Below, one piece after another: positions 6,675 to 14,640 of a stretch of DNA of 64,000 bases; the stretch's first letter is position 1; every line of letters begins with the position of its first letter. The DNA comes from an uncultured Cuneatibacter sp. (GTDB lineage Bacteria; Bacillota; Clostridia; Lachnospirales; Lachnospiraceae). Below the pieces are notes generated by a model, which worked only from the letters and a program-made list of their open reading frames with translations, did not search any database and was not told the DNA's origin. The stretch is taken from positions 1 through 64,000 of the forward strand of contig CAKQHB010000007.1 in assembly GCA_934234215.1 (NCBI GenBank). Reading direction: 5' to 3'. Position numbers and translations under genes: made by a program.

Positions 6675-7610
6675 ATGGGTACGATACGGGCAATTTGTAT
6701 CAGTGAAAGGCGGGGAACCGCAAAGAAGGAAATTTCGGAAGTGACGCTGGTGCCGGACTGGGGGCTGGAAGGCGATGCCCATGGTGGAAAATGGCACAGG
6801 CAGGTGAGCCTGCTTTCCGTAGAAAAAATAGAAGCTTTTCGGGCGCGGGGAGCGCAGGTGGACTTCGGAGCATTTGGAGAGAATCTGGTGATCGAAGGCT
6901 TTGACCTGAGTAAGCTGCCTGTGGGTACTCGATTTCAGATCGGAGAGGCAGAGCTGGAGCTGACTCAGATTGGTAAGGAATGTCACAGTCATTGTGCCAT
7001 CTTTCATGCAGTTGGTGATTGCATCATGCCGCGGGAAGGCGTCTTTTGTGAAGTGAAGAAAGGGGGACACATCAAAGTGGGAGACACGATCACGATGCTC
7101 TCCCCCGCAGCGGACAGACCGTACACAGCGGCAGTCATCACGCTCAGCGACAAGGGCGCAGCCGGACAGCGGGAAGATAAGAGCGGTCCGAAGGCAGTGG
7201 AGATGCTGACGGCGGCTGGATACGAAGTGAAAGAGACGCTGCTGCTGCCGGACGAGCAGAAAAAGTTAGAAGAACAGCTCATTCGTCTGGCGGATCAGCG
7301 ACAGATCAGTGTGATTTTTACAACCGGAGGAACCGGTTTTTCAATGAGGGATACGACACCGGAGGCGACCATTGCGGTATGCGACCGCATGGCAACCGGC
7401 ATTGCCGAGGCGATTCGCGCATACTCCATGGAGATCACGAAGCGCGCGATGTTCAGCCGTGCCGTATCGGGGATTCGTAAACAGACGTTGATCGTAAATT
7501 TGCCCGGAAGTCCAAAAGCAGTTGCGGAGGCACTGGAATTTCTGCTGCCGCAGCTGGAACATGGACTGGGCGTTTTGCGGGGGTCCAGCACAGAGTGTGC
7601 GAGACAGTAG
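6675..7610 (+). CDS. MOSC domain - MogA/MoaB fusion protein
   Basis: A 311-residue two-domain protein. Residues about 1-145 form a MOSC domain (MGTIRAICISERRGTAKKE; VSLLSVEKIEAF; conserved Cys region GKECHSHCAIF), a fold tied to sulfur carriage onto molybdenum cofactor. Residues about 148-311 form a Mog/MoaB molybdopterin adenylyltransferase domain (AAVITLSDKGAAGQREDKSG; TTGGTGFSMRDTTPEAT; IVNLPGSPKAVAEAL). The ATG at 6675 is set by AAAGGAGA. Fusion of these two domains is known in Clostridia. The gene ends exactly where repeat R1 copy 1 begins. Confidence 0.92.
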   Translation: MGTIRAICISERRGTAKKEISEVTLVPDWGLEGDAHGGKWHRQVSLLSVEKIEAFRARGAQVDFGAFGENLVIEGFDLSKLPVGTRFQIGEAELELTQIGKECHSHCAIFHAVGDCIMPREGVFCEVKKGGHIKVGDTITMLSPAADRPYTAAVITLSDKGAAGQREDKSGPKAVEMLTAAGYEVKETLLLPDEQKKLEEQLIRLADQRQISVIFTTGGTGFSMRDTTPEATIAVCDRMATGIAEAIRAYSMEITKRAMFSRAVSGIRKQTLIVNLPGSPKAVAEALEFLLPQLEHGLGVLRGSSTECARQ

Positions 7611-7745
7611 TGTGAAAAAAGCCGCTGATGTGCTCTTTTTTCACCCATCCAGTTTGTGCCGGAGCGTCACAAACTTGGTTTTATGGCAGACAGAAAATCG
7701 TATGCACGATTTTCCGTTGCCTCGTCGCGTAAAACGCTCCGAAAA
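7611..7745. repeat. Structured repeat R1, copy 1
   Basis: An element of about 135 bp with four hairpins: H1 GTGAAAAAAG/CTTTTTTCAC; H2 AGTTTGT/ACAAACT, whose loop carries CGGAGCG; H3 GAAAATCGT-ATGC-ACGATTTTC; H4 GCGT-AAA-ACGC. The 3' end (CGCTCCG) is complementary to the H2 loop. Copies lie at 36566-36702 and 39076-39206. It fills the gap between the MOSC-Mog gene and the first modA-like gene. Confidence 0.85.
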
Positions 7746-7767
7746 GAAGAAGGAGGGTGTTTATGTT

Positions 7768-8643
7768 ATGAAGAAACGACTTATCACGATGGTATTGGCA
7801 GGGATGACGCTGGTGGCAGGACTTGCAGGCTGCAGTTCGTCGGACATCTACTACGATCCGGTGAAGGATACACTGGAGGAAGCGGAAGTACAGGTATTTC
7901 TGGATGATGGTCTGAGCAAGGTCATGGAGAAGCTGGCGGAGGATTTTAACAAAGAGCATCCGAATGTAACGATCACATACACCGCAGACAGTTCCGCAAA
8001 TCTGGTGAGTCAGATTGAGGAAGGTTCTGCCTGTGATCTGTTTTTCAGTTTGACAGAGGAAGATATGGATCAGCTGGAAGAGGATGGAATGCTGGTGGAT
8101 GGGACGCGCGCGGATGTTGTGAATAATAAACTGGCGTTGGCTTGCCGGTATGAGGCTTATTATGAAGATGTAAAGCGACTGGCAGATGTCAATGCAGAGA
8201 GAGTAGATAGTATGGCACTGGCAAATGGAAATGTGCCAGTTGGTAAAGTCACTCGTCAGGCACTGGTGAATATCGGCATATTGCCGGAGACAGAGGATGT
8301 TTCCCAGATCACAAAAGAGGAGGTATCCGAAGCATTGGGACATCTGAAGATGACGGAAGAGGACTCTGCCAGCGGGGTAGTGGAAGCCATAGCAGGACGT
8401 TCTGTCAGCATGGGAACTATTTATGAGTCAGACATTTATGGATATGAGGGAGAACTTCGAATCATCGACCGGGTTTCCCGGGATGTGACGGGAGATCTCT
8501 TGCATCCTATTGCCCGCGTGGTAAATAAGGACGCGGATGATGCGGAAAATGCAGCGGCGGATGCTTTTCTGGAATATGTATGTTCCGATAAAGCAAAAAA
8601 GGTATTTAAAAAGTATCATTTTGATACGGATTTAAGTAAGTAA
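7768..8643 (+). CDS. ModA-like substrate-binding lipoprotein with altered ligand loop (first copy)
   Basis: A 291-residue lipoprotein (lipobox LAGC, Cys22) of the molybdate-binding family. It keeps TADSSANLVSQIEEG, DLFFS and the GTIYESDIYGYEGE region (Tyr of the oxyanion pocket), but the first ligand loop, AASLS in the next gene, reads DDGLS here, replacing the conserved Ser. It may bind a different anion or poorly bind molybdate. AAGGAGG sits 11 nt upstream of ATG 7768. The next gene is its paralogue. Confidence 0.82.
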   Translation: MKKRLITMVLAGMTLVAGLAGCSSSDIYYDPVKDTLEEAEVQVFLDDGLSKVMEKLAEDFNKEHPNVTITYTADSSANLVSQIEEGSACDLFFSLTEEDMDQLEEDGMLVDGTRADVVNNKLALACRYEAYYEDVKRLADVNAERVDSMALANGNVPVGKVTRQALVNIGILPETEDVSQITKEEVSEALGHLKMTEEDSASGVVEAIAGRSVSMGTIYESDIYGYEGELRIIDRVSRDVTGDLLHPIARVVNKDADDAENAAADAFLEYVCSDKAKKVFKKYHFDTDLSK

Positions 8644-8665
8644 TCATTACAAAGAGGAGAGAAGC

Positions 8666-9595
8666 ATGAAAAAGAGGGTCATCGCAATGGTGCTGGCGGG
8701 AATGCTGCTGACAGGTGCAGCAGGCTGCGGCAACAAAGCAGCGGGCACCAACGAGACAAAGGGTGAGACTGAGGCAGCAGCAAGCAGCGAGGCAGTTAGC
8801 AGCGAGGCTGCTGACAGTGAAGCAGCGGAAGATGATCTGGGCGAGACCGAGATTCAGGCATTTATTGCAGCAAGCTTGAGCAAGGTCATGCAGGATCTGG
8901 CAGATCAGTTTGGCGAAGAGCATCCTGATGTGAAGATCACATTCAACGCAGACAGCTCCGGAAAGCTGATGACCCAGATCGAGGAAGGTTACAACTGTGA
9001 CCTGTTCTTCAGTGCAGCACAGAAGCAGATGAATCAGCTGGAAGAGGATGGACTGCTGATCGATGGCACTCGTGCAGATGTTGTCAACAATCAGGTCGTT
9101 GTAGTAACACAGAAAGACAGTCATACGAAGGTAACTGGTCTGGAAAATCTGAATGAGGCAAAGAACATCGCGCTGGCAGACGGCAGCGTTCCGGTAGGAA
9201 AATATACCCGTCAGGCACTGGTGAAGCTGGGCATTCTGCCGGAGGCAGAGGATGTTTCCAAGATCACCACACAGGAAGTATCCGAAGCTCTGGGCGGTGC
9301 CAGCATCAGTGAGCAGGAAAATGTCAGTAAGGTGCTTCTGGCAGTGGTAGAACGTTCCTGCGAAGTTGGTACAACTTACTATTCCGATACCTATGGTTAT
9401 GAGGATGAACTGACCATTCTGGAAAAAGTGCCGTATGAGCAGACCGGCAATGTAATTTACCCCATCGCCCGTGTCGTAAATAAGGACGCAGACGATGCAG
9501 AAAACGCAGCAGCAGACGCATTCTTAGAGTTTGTACTGTCTGATGATGCAAAGAAGGTATTTGAATCTTACTATTTTGATACAAACGTAGACTGA
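8666..9595 (+). CDS. modA: Molybdate ABC transporter substrate-binding protein ModA (second copy)
   Basis: A 309-residue lipoprotein (lipobox AAGC, Cys21) with an Ala/Ser/Glu-rich linker of about 40 residues before the binding domain. Ligand motifs are intact: AASLSKVM, NADSSGKLMTQIEEG, DLFFSA and GTTYYSDTYGYEDE. It captures molybdate or tungstate at the outer membrane face and delivers it to ModB/ModC. RBS AGAGGAGAG. It shares the C-terminal stretch IARVVNKDADDAENAAADAF with the preceding paralogue. Confidence 0.92.
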   Translation: MKKRVIAMVLAGMLLTGAAGCGNKAAGTNETKGETEAAASSEAVSSEAADSEAAEDDLGETEIQAFIAASLSKVMQDLADQFGEEHPDVKITFNADSSGKLMTQIEEGYNCDLFFSAAQKQMNQLEEDGLLIDGTRADVVNNQVVVVTQKDSHTKVTGLENLNEAKNIALADGSVPVGKYTRQALVKLGILPEAEDVSKITTQEVSEALGGASISEQENVSKVLLAVVERSCEVGTTYYSDTYGYEDELTILEKVPYEQTGNVIYPIARVVNKDADDAENAAADAFLEFVLSDDAKKVFESYYFDTNVD

Positions 9596-9624
9596 TTTTT
9601 TACGGAACAGAAAGGAGGCAGGCA

Positions 9625-10320
9625 ATGTTGGAAGTATTGCAGGAGCTGGATTGGTCGCCACTCTATATCTCCATCAAGACCGGCGTGGTTGCGACTATTT
9701 TTTCGTTCTTTCTGGGCATCTTTGCAGCGCGAAGAGTGCTGAAAGCAGGGCAAAAGGCGAAAGCGGTCATTGACGGAATCCTGACGCTTCCGATGGTGCT
9801 GCCTCCTACAGTAGCAGGCTTTTTTCTGCTGCTTTTGTTTAGCAAACGCCGTCCCATCGGCATGTTTCTTGACACGCAGTTAAATATTCAGGTTGTGCAG
9901 AGCTGGCTGGGATGCGTCATTGCGGCAACGGTCATTGCATTTCCCCTGATGTATCGCAATGCCCGCGCGGCATTTGAACAGGTGGATGTGAATCTGATCT
10001 ACGCAGGCCGGACGCTGGGTATGAGCGAGTGGAAGATTTTCTGGAAAGTCGTGATCCCGGCGGCGGGACCGGGCATTTTGTCCGGCACGATCCTGACCTT
10101 TGCGAGAGCGATGGGCGAGTACGGTGCGACGTCCATGCTGGCGGGAAATATTCCCGGAAAAACCGGAACGATCTCGCAGAAAATTGCGATGGTCATTCAG
10201 GACGGCGATTATCAGACGGCAGGAATTTGGGTGGTTGTTGTATTTGTGATCGCATTTGTGGCAATCTTTTTGATGAATGTATTGTCCGGAAAGAGAATGA
10301 AACAGGTACGGCGCTGGTAA
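9625..10320 (+). CDS. modB: Molybdate ABC transporter permease ModB
   Basis: A 231-residue inner membrane protein with about five hydrophobic segments. The EAA-type coupling motif region is FARAMGEYGATSMLAGNIPG, characteristic of ModB/CysT permeases, and LTLPMVLPPTVAGFFLL is the typical pore helix. It partners with ModA outside and ModC inside. AAAGGAGG lies upstream of ATG 9625. moaC, not modC, follows. Confidence 0.95.
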   Translation: MLEVLQELDWSPLYISIKTGVVATIFSFFLGIFAARRVLKAGQKAKAVIDGILTLPMVLPPTVAGFFLLLLFSKRRPIGMFLDTQLNIQVVQSWLGCVIAATVIAFPLMYRNARAAFEQVDVNLIYAGRTLGMSEWKIFWKVVIPAAGPGILSGTILTFARAMGEYGATSMLAGNIPGKTGTISQKIAMVIQDGDYQTAGIWVVVVFVIAFVAIFLMNVLSGKRMKQVRRW

Positions 10321-10344
10321 CAGATGTTTGTGGAGGAACGACAG

Positions 10345-10818
10345 ATGAGCGGGTTCAGTCATTTTAATGCGGCAGGGGAAGCTGTCATGGTAGATGTCAC
10401 GGAAAAGCAGGAGACTGAGAGGGAAGCGATCGCGAGAGGTCGCATCCGTATGTCTGCGGAGTGCGCATCGAAGGTACGGGAAGGCTCCATGGGAAAGGGC
10501 GATGTGCTGGGAGTTGCCCGGATTGCCGGAATTATGGGCGCAAAAAAGACGTCGGAATTGATTCCGCTGTGTCACATTCTGGCATTGACGAAAGTGGAAG
10601 TGGAATTTTCGTGGGTGTCGGATACGGTGCTGGAAGCAAGATGTACCGCAAAAACCACCGGTCGTACCGGTGTGGAGATGGAAGCGCTGACTGGTGTGAA
10701 TGTTGCACTGTTGACGGTGTATGACATGTGCAAGGCTGTGGACAAAGGCATGGAAATCAGTGATATTTGTTTATTACGAAAGTCCGGCGGCAAGAGTGGA
10801 CTGTGGGAAAAATGCTAA
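10345..10818 (+). CDS. moaC: Cyclic pyranopterin monophosphate synthase MoaC
   Basis: Works with MoaA in the first step of molybdopterin synthesis. The 157-residue protein starts MSGFSHFNAAGEAVMVDVT and contains KKTSELIPLCHIL and GRTGVEMEALTGV, family signatures around the active site. ATG 10345 is placed by GGAGG at 10332-10336. It is inserted between modB and modC, showing that import and synthesis are one transcription unit. Confidence 0.95.
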   Translation: MSGFSHFNAAGEAVMVDVTEKQETEREAIARGRIRMSAECASKVREGSMGKGDVLGVARIAGIMGAKKTSELIPLCHILALTKVEVEFSWVSDTVLEARCTAKTTGRTGVEMEALTGVNVALLTVYDMCKAVDKGMEISDICLLRKSGGKSGLWEKC

Positions 10819-10829
10819 ATGAGGCAGAG

Positions 10830-11885
10830 ATGGGAATACAGGTTGAGATCGAGAAGAAACTGAATAGCTTTACACTGCACACGCACTTTGCCAGTGAGAG
10901 CCGCAGAATCGGTATTCTTGGCGCCTCCGGATGCGGCAAGAGCATGACGCTAAAGAGCATCGCCGGAATCGAGAGACCGGATCGCGGTCGGATCTGTGTG
11001 GACGGCAACGTTCTGTATGACGGCGAACAGAAGATTTTTGTGCGTCCGCAGAAGCGCCGCGTGGGATATCTGTTCCAAAATTATGCATTGTTTCCGACGA
11101 TGACTGTGGCAGAAAATATCACGGCAGGTCTGCATGCATCCCGCGCGGAAAAGCAGCGGATCGTGCAGGAGATGTCGGAGCGTTTTCAACTGCAGGGATT
11201 GGAAAAGCGGCTGCCCCAGGATCTGTCTGGCGGACAGCAGCAGCGTGTTGCACTGGCGCGGATTCTGGCGTATGAGCCGGATGTGATCTTGCTGGACGAG
11301 CCGTTTTCGGCGCTGGATGGATTTTTAAAAGACCATCTGCAGAAGGAAATGCAGGAACTGCTGCAGGATTATACCGGCACGGTCATTCTCGTGTCTCACA
11401 GCCGGGAGGAGATTTATCGGTTCAGCGAAGAACTGCTCGTGCTGGATCAGGGAAAAGACGTTTGCTTCGGAAAAACACAGGACATCTTTGCAGATCCGGG
11501 GTGGCAGGCAGCGGCGCGTCTGACCGGATGCCGCAACATCACGCGTGCGGTGCGGAAAGATGTACATACACTGGAGCTGCCGGAGTGGGAGATGGTGCTG
11601 CATTTGCAGAGGGATATTCCGGAGGATATCTGCGCAGTGGGTGTGCGGGAGCATGCATTTCGACCGGTGTGGAATTTTGTGGATGGTGAGAATGCTTGTG
11701 GGCAACTGGCATTTGAGCTGGAGAGTACCGCAAAACTGCCGGAGGAGCTGCACTGCTTTGTGCAAACAAAGGGCAACCCGGTGAGCTATGTGGCGACCGG
11801 TGAAGTGTGCGGAAAGCTGGAGTCCGGCGTGCTTCCGCAGGCTTTGGCGATCCCGGAGGAAGCGGTCTTATTATTAAAAGAATAA
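10830..11885 (+). CDS. modC: Molybdate ABC transporter ATP-binding protein ModC
   Basis: A 351-residue ATPase. Walker A is GASGCGKS (31-38), the signature LSGGQQQR, and Walker B VILLDEPFSALD; a C-terminal regulatory (MOP/TOBE-like) domain covers about residues 280-351. It couples ATP hydrolysis to ModB. ATG 10830 is preferred because GAGG lies 6 nt upstream; ATG 10812, overlapping the moaC stop, is possible. It is the last gene before a terminator. Confidence 0.93.
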   Translation: MGIQVEIEKKLNSFTLHTHFASESRRIGILGASGCGKSMTLKSIAGIERPDRGRICVDGNVLYDGEQKIFVRPQKRRVGYLFQNYALFPTMTVAENITAGLHASRAEKQRIVQEMSERFQLQGLEKRLPQDLSGGQQQRVALARILAYEPDVILLDEPFSALDGFLKDHLQKEMQELLQDYTGTVILVSHSREEIYRFSEELLVLDQGKDVCFGKTQDIFADPGWQAAARLTGCRNITRAVRKDVHTLELPEWEMVLHLQRDIPEDICAVGVREHAFRPVWNFVDGENACGQLAFELESTAKLPEELHCFVQTKGNPVSYVATGEVCGKLESGVLPQALAIPEEAVLLLKE

Positions 11886-11892
11886 AAGAAAA

Positions 11893-11928
11893 TGGGTTTG
11901 TACTGGAAAAAGTACTTGCCCTTTTTTT
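11893..11928 (+). terminator. Intrinsic terminator of the molybdenum operon
   Basis: The stem GGG-x3-GTACT/AGTACTTGCCC with a small internal loop is followed by CTTTTTTTA. Confidence 0.75.
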
Positions 11929-11938
11929 ATTCGTTGGA

Positions 11939-12069
11939 TACAATAGCGATGGTTGACGCGGAATCCGCGTGCGCCTCTGTATTTTATTTGGATAAAAACA
12001 GAAGGATGCAGCCGATCCGAGAGTCGCCGAAAAAAACTACATATTGTTTCATGAAAGGAAGGAAACACA
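11939..12069 (+). promoter_or_regulatory. Structured 5' leader of the peptide transporter operon, with possible promoter
   Basis: A -10-like TACAAT (11939-11944) with TTGCCC 17 nt upstream, inside the preceding terminator arm, would start a leader of about 120 nt. The leader holds ACGCGGA/TCCGCGT (11956-11970), CTGTATTTTAT/ATAAAAACAG (11977-12001) and GGAT/ATCC (12004-12018). I cannot match it to a known riboswitch class. Confidence 0.4.
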
Positions 12070-13650
12070 ATGAAAAAGAAGCTGATGAGCGTCCTTTTAG
12101 TGTTTGTGTTATCAACACTCACTATTGCACTGAGCGCATGCGCAGGCAGTAAGGCAGATGGAGATTCTTCTACAGGTTCCAAGGAGACTGTCGATGCAGC
12201 AGAGAGTACAGATGCTGCAGCAGAAGATGACGACAAGATCACCGTTGGCATTGCCCAAGATATCGAGGACAGCATGGATCCGCATAAGGCGGTTGCGTCC
12301 GGTACAAAAGAGGTACTGTTCAACATTTACGAAGGTCTGGTAAAGCCGGACAGCGAAGGAAACCTGAATCCTGCTGTTGCCAGCGATTACGAGATCACAG
12401 AGGAAGGTATGACCTATACATTTACATTGCGGGACGGTGTAAAGTTCCACGATGGCAGTCTGGTTACGGTAGAAGACGTGAAATATTCGATTGAACGCTG
12501 CGCCGATACCAGTAACGGAGGAACACCCCTGGTAGCGGCGTTTTCTAGTATAGAATCCGTCGAGACTCCGGATGATTCCACCATCGTGATCCATCTGACG
12601 GAGCCGAATACCGATTTTCTGACATACCTGACCGTTGCAATTATTCCGGCATCTAACGCAGATCCGGATACAAATCCCATCGGAACCGGTCCTTATGCGT
12701 ATGTTTCCCGTTCTCCGCAGGAGAAGATCGTTCTGAAGAAGTTCGATGAATACTGGGGGGAGCCGGCACATATCACAAATGTTGTTTATAAGGTTTGTGC
12801 AAATCCGGATTCCCTGAGCGTGGAGTTAAACTCCGGCAGCATTGATATGTTTGTACGTCTGACGACGGCACAGGCAGCACAGTTAGATGACCAGTTCGAT
12901 GTACTGGAGGGTACGATGAATCTGGTACAGGCATTGTATCTGAACAATGATTGTGAGTATTTCAGGGATGCGCGTGTGCGTCAGGCACTGTGCTACGCAG
13001 TAAATCGTCAGGAGATGTTAGATCTGGCATCCGATGGTAAGGGAACGATCGTTGGTTCCAGTATGTACCCGGCCTTCGGCAAGTACTACATGGAGGAGCT
13101 GAGCGATTACTATGAGCAGGACATCGAGAAGGCGAAGGAGCTGTTAGCAGAGGCTGGATATCCCGATGGATTCAGCTTCACAATTCAGGTTCCGTCCAAC
13201 TATCAGCCGCACATTGATACCGCACAGGTTCTCGCTGAGCAGTTAAAGGCAATCGGTGTGAATGCTGAGATCCAGCTGATCGAGTGGGAGAGCTGGCTGT
13301 CCGATGTTTATGCGGGTCGCAACTACGAAGCAACAGTCGTTGGTCTGGATGCATCTGCACTGACGGCAAGAGCGATGCTGGAGCGCTTTACCTCCACTTC
13401 TTCTAAGAATTTCACAAATTACAGCAACGAAGCCTATGACGAAGCATTTGCAAAGGCAGTTGCATCCACCGATGAGGACGAGCAGACCGCAGATTACAAG
13501 GAATGCGAAAAGATCCTGACCGAAGATGCCGCAAATGTTTACATTCAGGATATGGTATCTCTCGTTGCACTGAATAAAAAGTTTGCAGGATATGAGTTTT
13601 ATCCGCTGTATGTTCAGGATATGGCAAAGATCTACCGCGTAGAAGACTGA
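12070..13650 (+). CDS. Peptide-type ABC transporter substrate-binding lipoprotein (SBP_bac_5)
   Basis: A 526-residue lipoprotein (lipobox LSAC, Cys24) with a Ser/Asp/Glu-rich linker. The binding domain begins DKITVGIAQDIEDSMDPH and has the family signature FTLRDGVKFHDGS, then NPIGTGPYAYVS. It binds peptides or similar solutes (nickel chelates are an alternative for this fold) for the permeases that follow. RBS GAAAGGAAGG. First gene of a five-gene transporter operon. Confidence 0.9.
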   Translation: MKKKLMSVLLVFVLSTLTIALSACAGSKADGDSSTGSKETVDAAESTDAAAEDDDKITVGIAQDIEDSMDPHKAVASGTKEVLFNIYEGLVKPDSEGNLNPAVASDYEITEEGMTYTFTLRDGVKFHDGSLVTVEDVKYSIERCADTSNGGTPLVAAFSSIESVETPDDSTIVIHLTEPNTDFLTYLTVAIIPASNADPDTNPIGTGPYAYVSRSPQEKIVLKKFDEYWGEPAHITNVVYKVCANPDSLSVELNSGSIDMFVRLTTAQAAQLDDQFDVLEGTMNLVQALYLNNDCEYFRDARVRQALCYAVNRQEMLDLASDGKGTIVGSSMYPAFGKYYMEELSDYYEQDIEKAKELLAEAGYPDGFSFTIQVPSNYQPHIDTAQVLAEQLKAIGVNAEIQLIEWESWLSDVYAGRNYEATVVGLDASALTARAMLERFTSTSSKNFTNYSNEAYDEAFAKAVASTDEDEQTADYKECEKILTEDAANVYIQDMVSLVALNKKFAGYEFYPLYVQDMAKIYRVED

Positions 13651-13682
13651 GCATATTGCGTTGAGAAAGGAACGGAGAACTG

Positions 13683-14621
13683 ATGAAAGGAATCTTGCGA
13701 AAACTGGCTGTCATGCTTGTGACGGTTCTGGTGGTATCGTTTCTGGTCTTTCTGGCATTTGATGTGATTCCGGGTGATCCGGCACAGGCAAAGCTGGGAA
13801 CACAGGCGACACCGGAGGCCGTGGAAGCGCTGCGGGAGGAGATGGGGCTGAACCGTCCCTTCCTCGTCCGCTACGGCGAATGGGTGTCCGGACTGGCGCG
13901 GGGCGATCTTGGAACGTCCTACAGCTACAGCATGTCGGTGAGCCAGATGATCGGAGAAAAGATTCCAATCACACTGACGATGATGGGATTTTCATTTTTG
14001 ATGATGGTCGTCTTTTCGGTATTGCTTGGCATTTATACTGCCAGACATGCCGGGGGATGGCTGGATCGGATCATTCTCATCGTCAATCAGATTGTGATGG
14101 CAGTTCCTCCGTTCTTTTCTGGTATTCTGATCTCCCTCGTGCTGGGACTGATCCTCAAATGGTTCACGCCGGGCGGATATATTTCATGGAAAGAAAACAT
14201 GGGCGGATTTTTGTGGTATATGGCCTTTCCGTCTGTCGCTATCGCACTTCCGAAATGTGCGATGGCAGTGAAGCTGCTGCGCTCCTCTCTGTTAGAAGAG
14301 TTGAAGAAAGAGTACATTCGTACCGCGTTAAGCCGCGGCAACAGTATGCGCAGCGCTCTGTATTTCCATGCTTTGAAAAATGCGATGATGCCGGTGCTGA
14401 CATTCTGGGGCATGGCGCTTGCGGATATGCTGGCGGGCAGTATCATCGTGGAGCAGGTGTTTAGCATTCCGGGTATCGGACGTATCCTGCTGACGAGCAT
14501 CAGCAACCGCGACTATCCTGTTGTGGAAGCGATCATTGTGCTGATCGCAGTGTGGGTCGTGCTGATCAATACCCTTGTGGATGTAATTTACCGGGTGATC
14601 GATCCCCGGATTCAGGAATAA
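13683..14621 (+). CDS. Peptide ABC transporter permease, DppB/OppB type
   Basis: A 312-residue membrane protein with six predicted helices. The N-terminal segment ends in DVIPGDPA, the conserved OppB_N feature, and the EAA loop contains YIRTALSRGNSMRSALYFHALKN. It ends IDPRIQE, as usual. Spaced 32 bp from the binding protein, with RBS GAAAGGAACGGAG. Confidence 0.93.
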   Translation: MKGILRKLAVMLVTVLVVSFLVFLAFDVIPGDPAQAKLGTQATPEAVEALREEMGLNRPFLVRYGEWVSGLARGDLGTSYSYSMSVSQMIGEKIPITLTMMGFSFLMMVVFSVLLGIYTARHAGGWLDRIILIVNQIVMAVPPFFSGILISLVLGLILKWFTPGGYISWKENMGGFLWYMAFPSVAIALPKCAMAVKLLRSSLLEELKKEYIRTALSRGNSMRSALYFHALKNAMMPVLTFWGMALADMLAGSIIVEQVFSIPGIGRILLTSISNRDYPVVEAIIVLIAVWVVLINTLVDVIYRVIDPRIQE

Positions 14622-14640
14622 ACAGAAGGAGGTACCAGCG

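Noticed and set aside
7621..7767. N-terminal extension of the modA-like gene through R1 (KKAADVLFFHPSSLCRS)
   Set aside because: The same peptide appears upstream of three unrelated genes because R1 is a DNA/RNA repeat; frames diverge after about 22 codons and the ribosome binding site is downstream.
11951..12040. Fluoride or molybdenum-cofactor riboswitch in the peptide transporter leader
   Set aside because: The GCGATGG start recalls fluoride switches, but the remaining conserved parts are not visible; I could not match the cofactor class either. Left as an unassigned structured leader.
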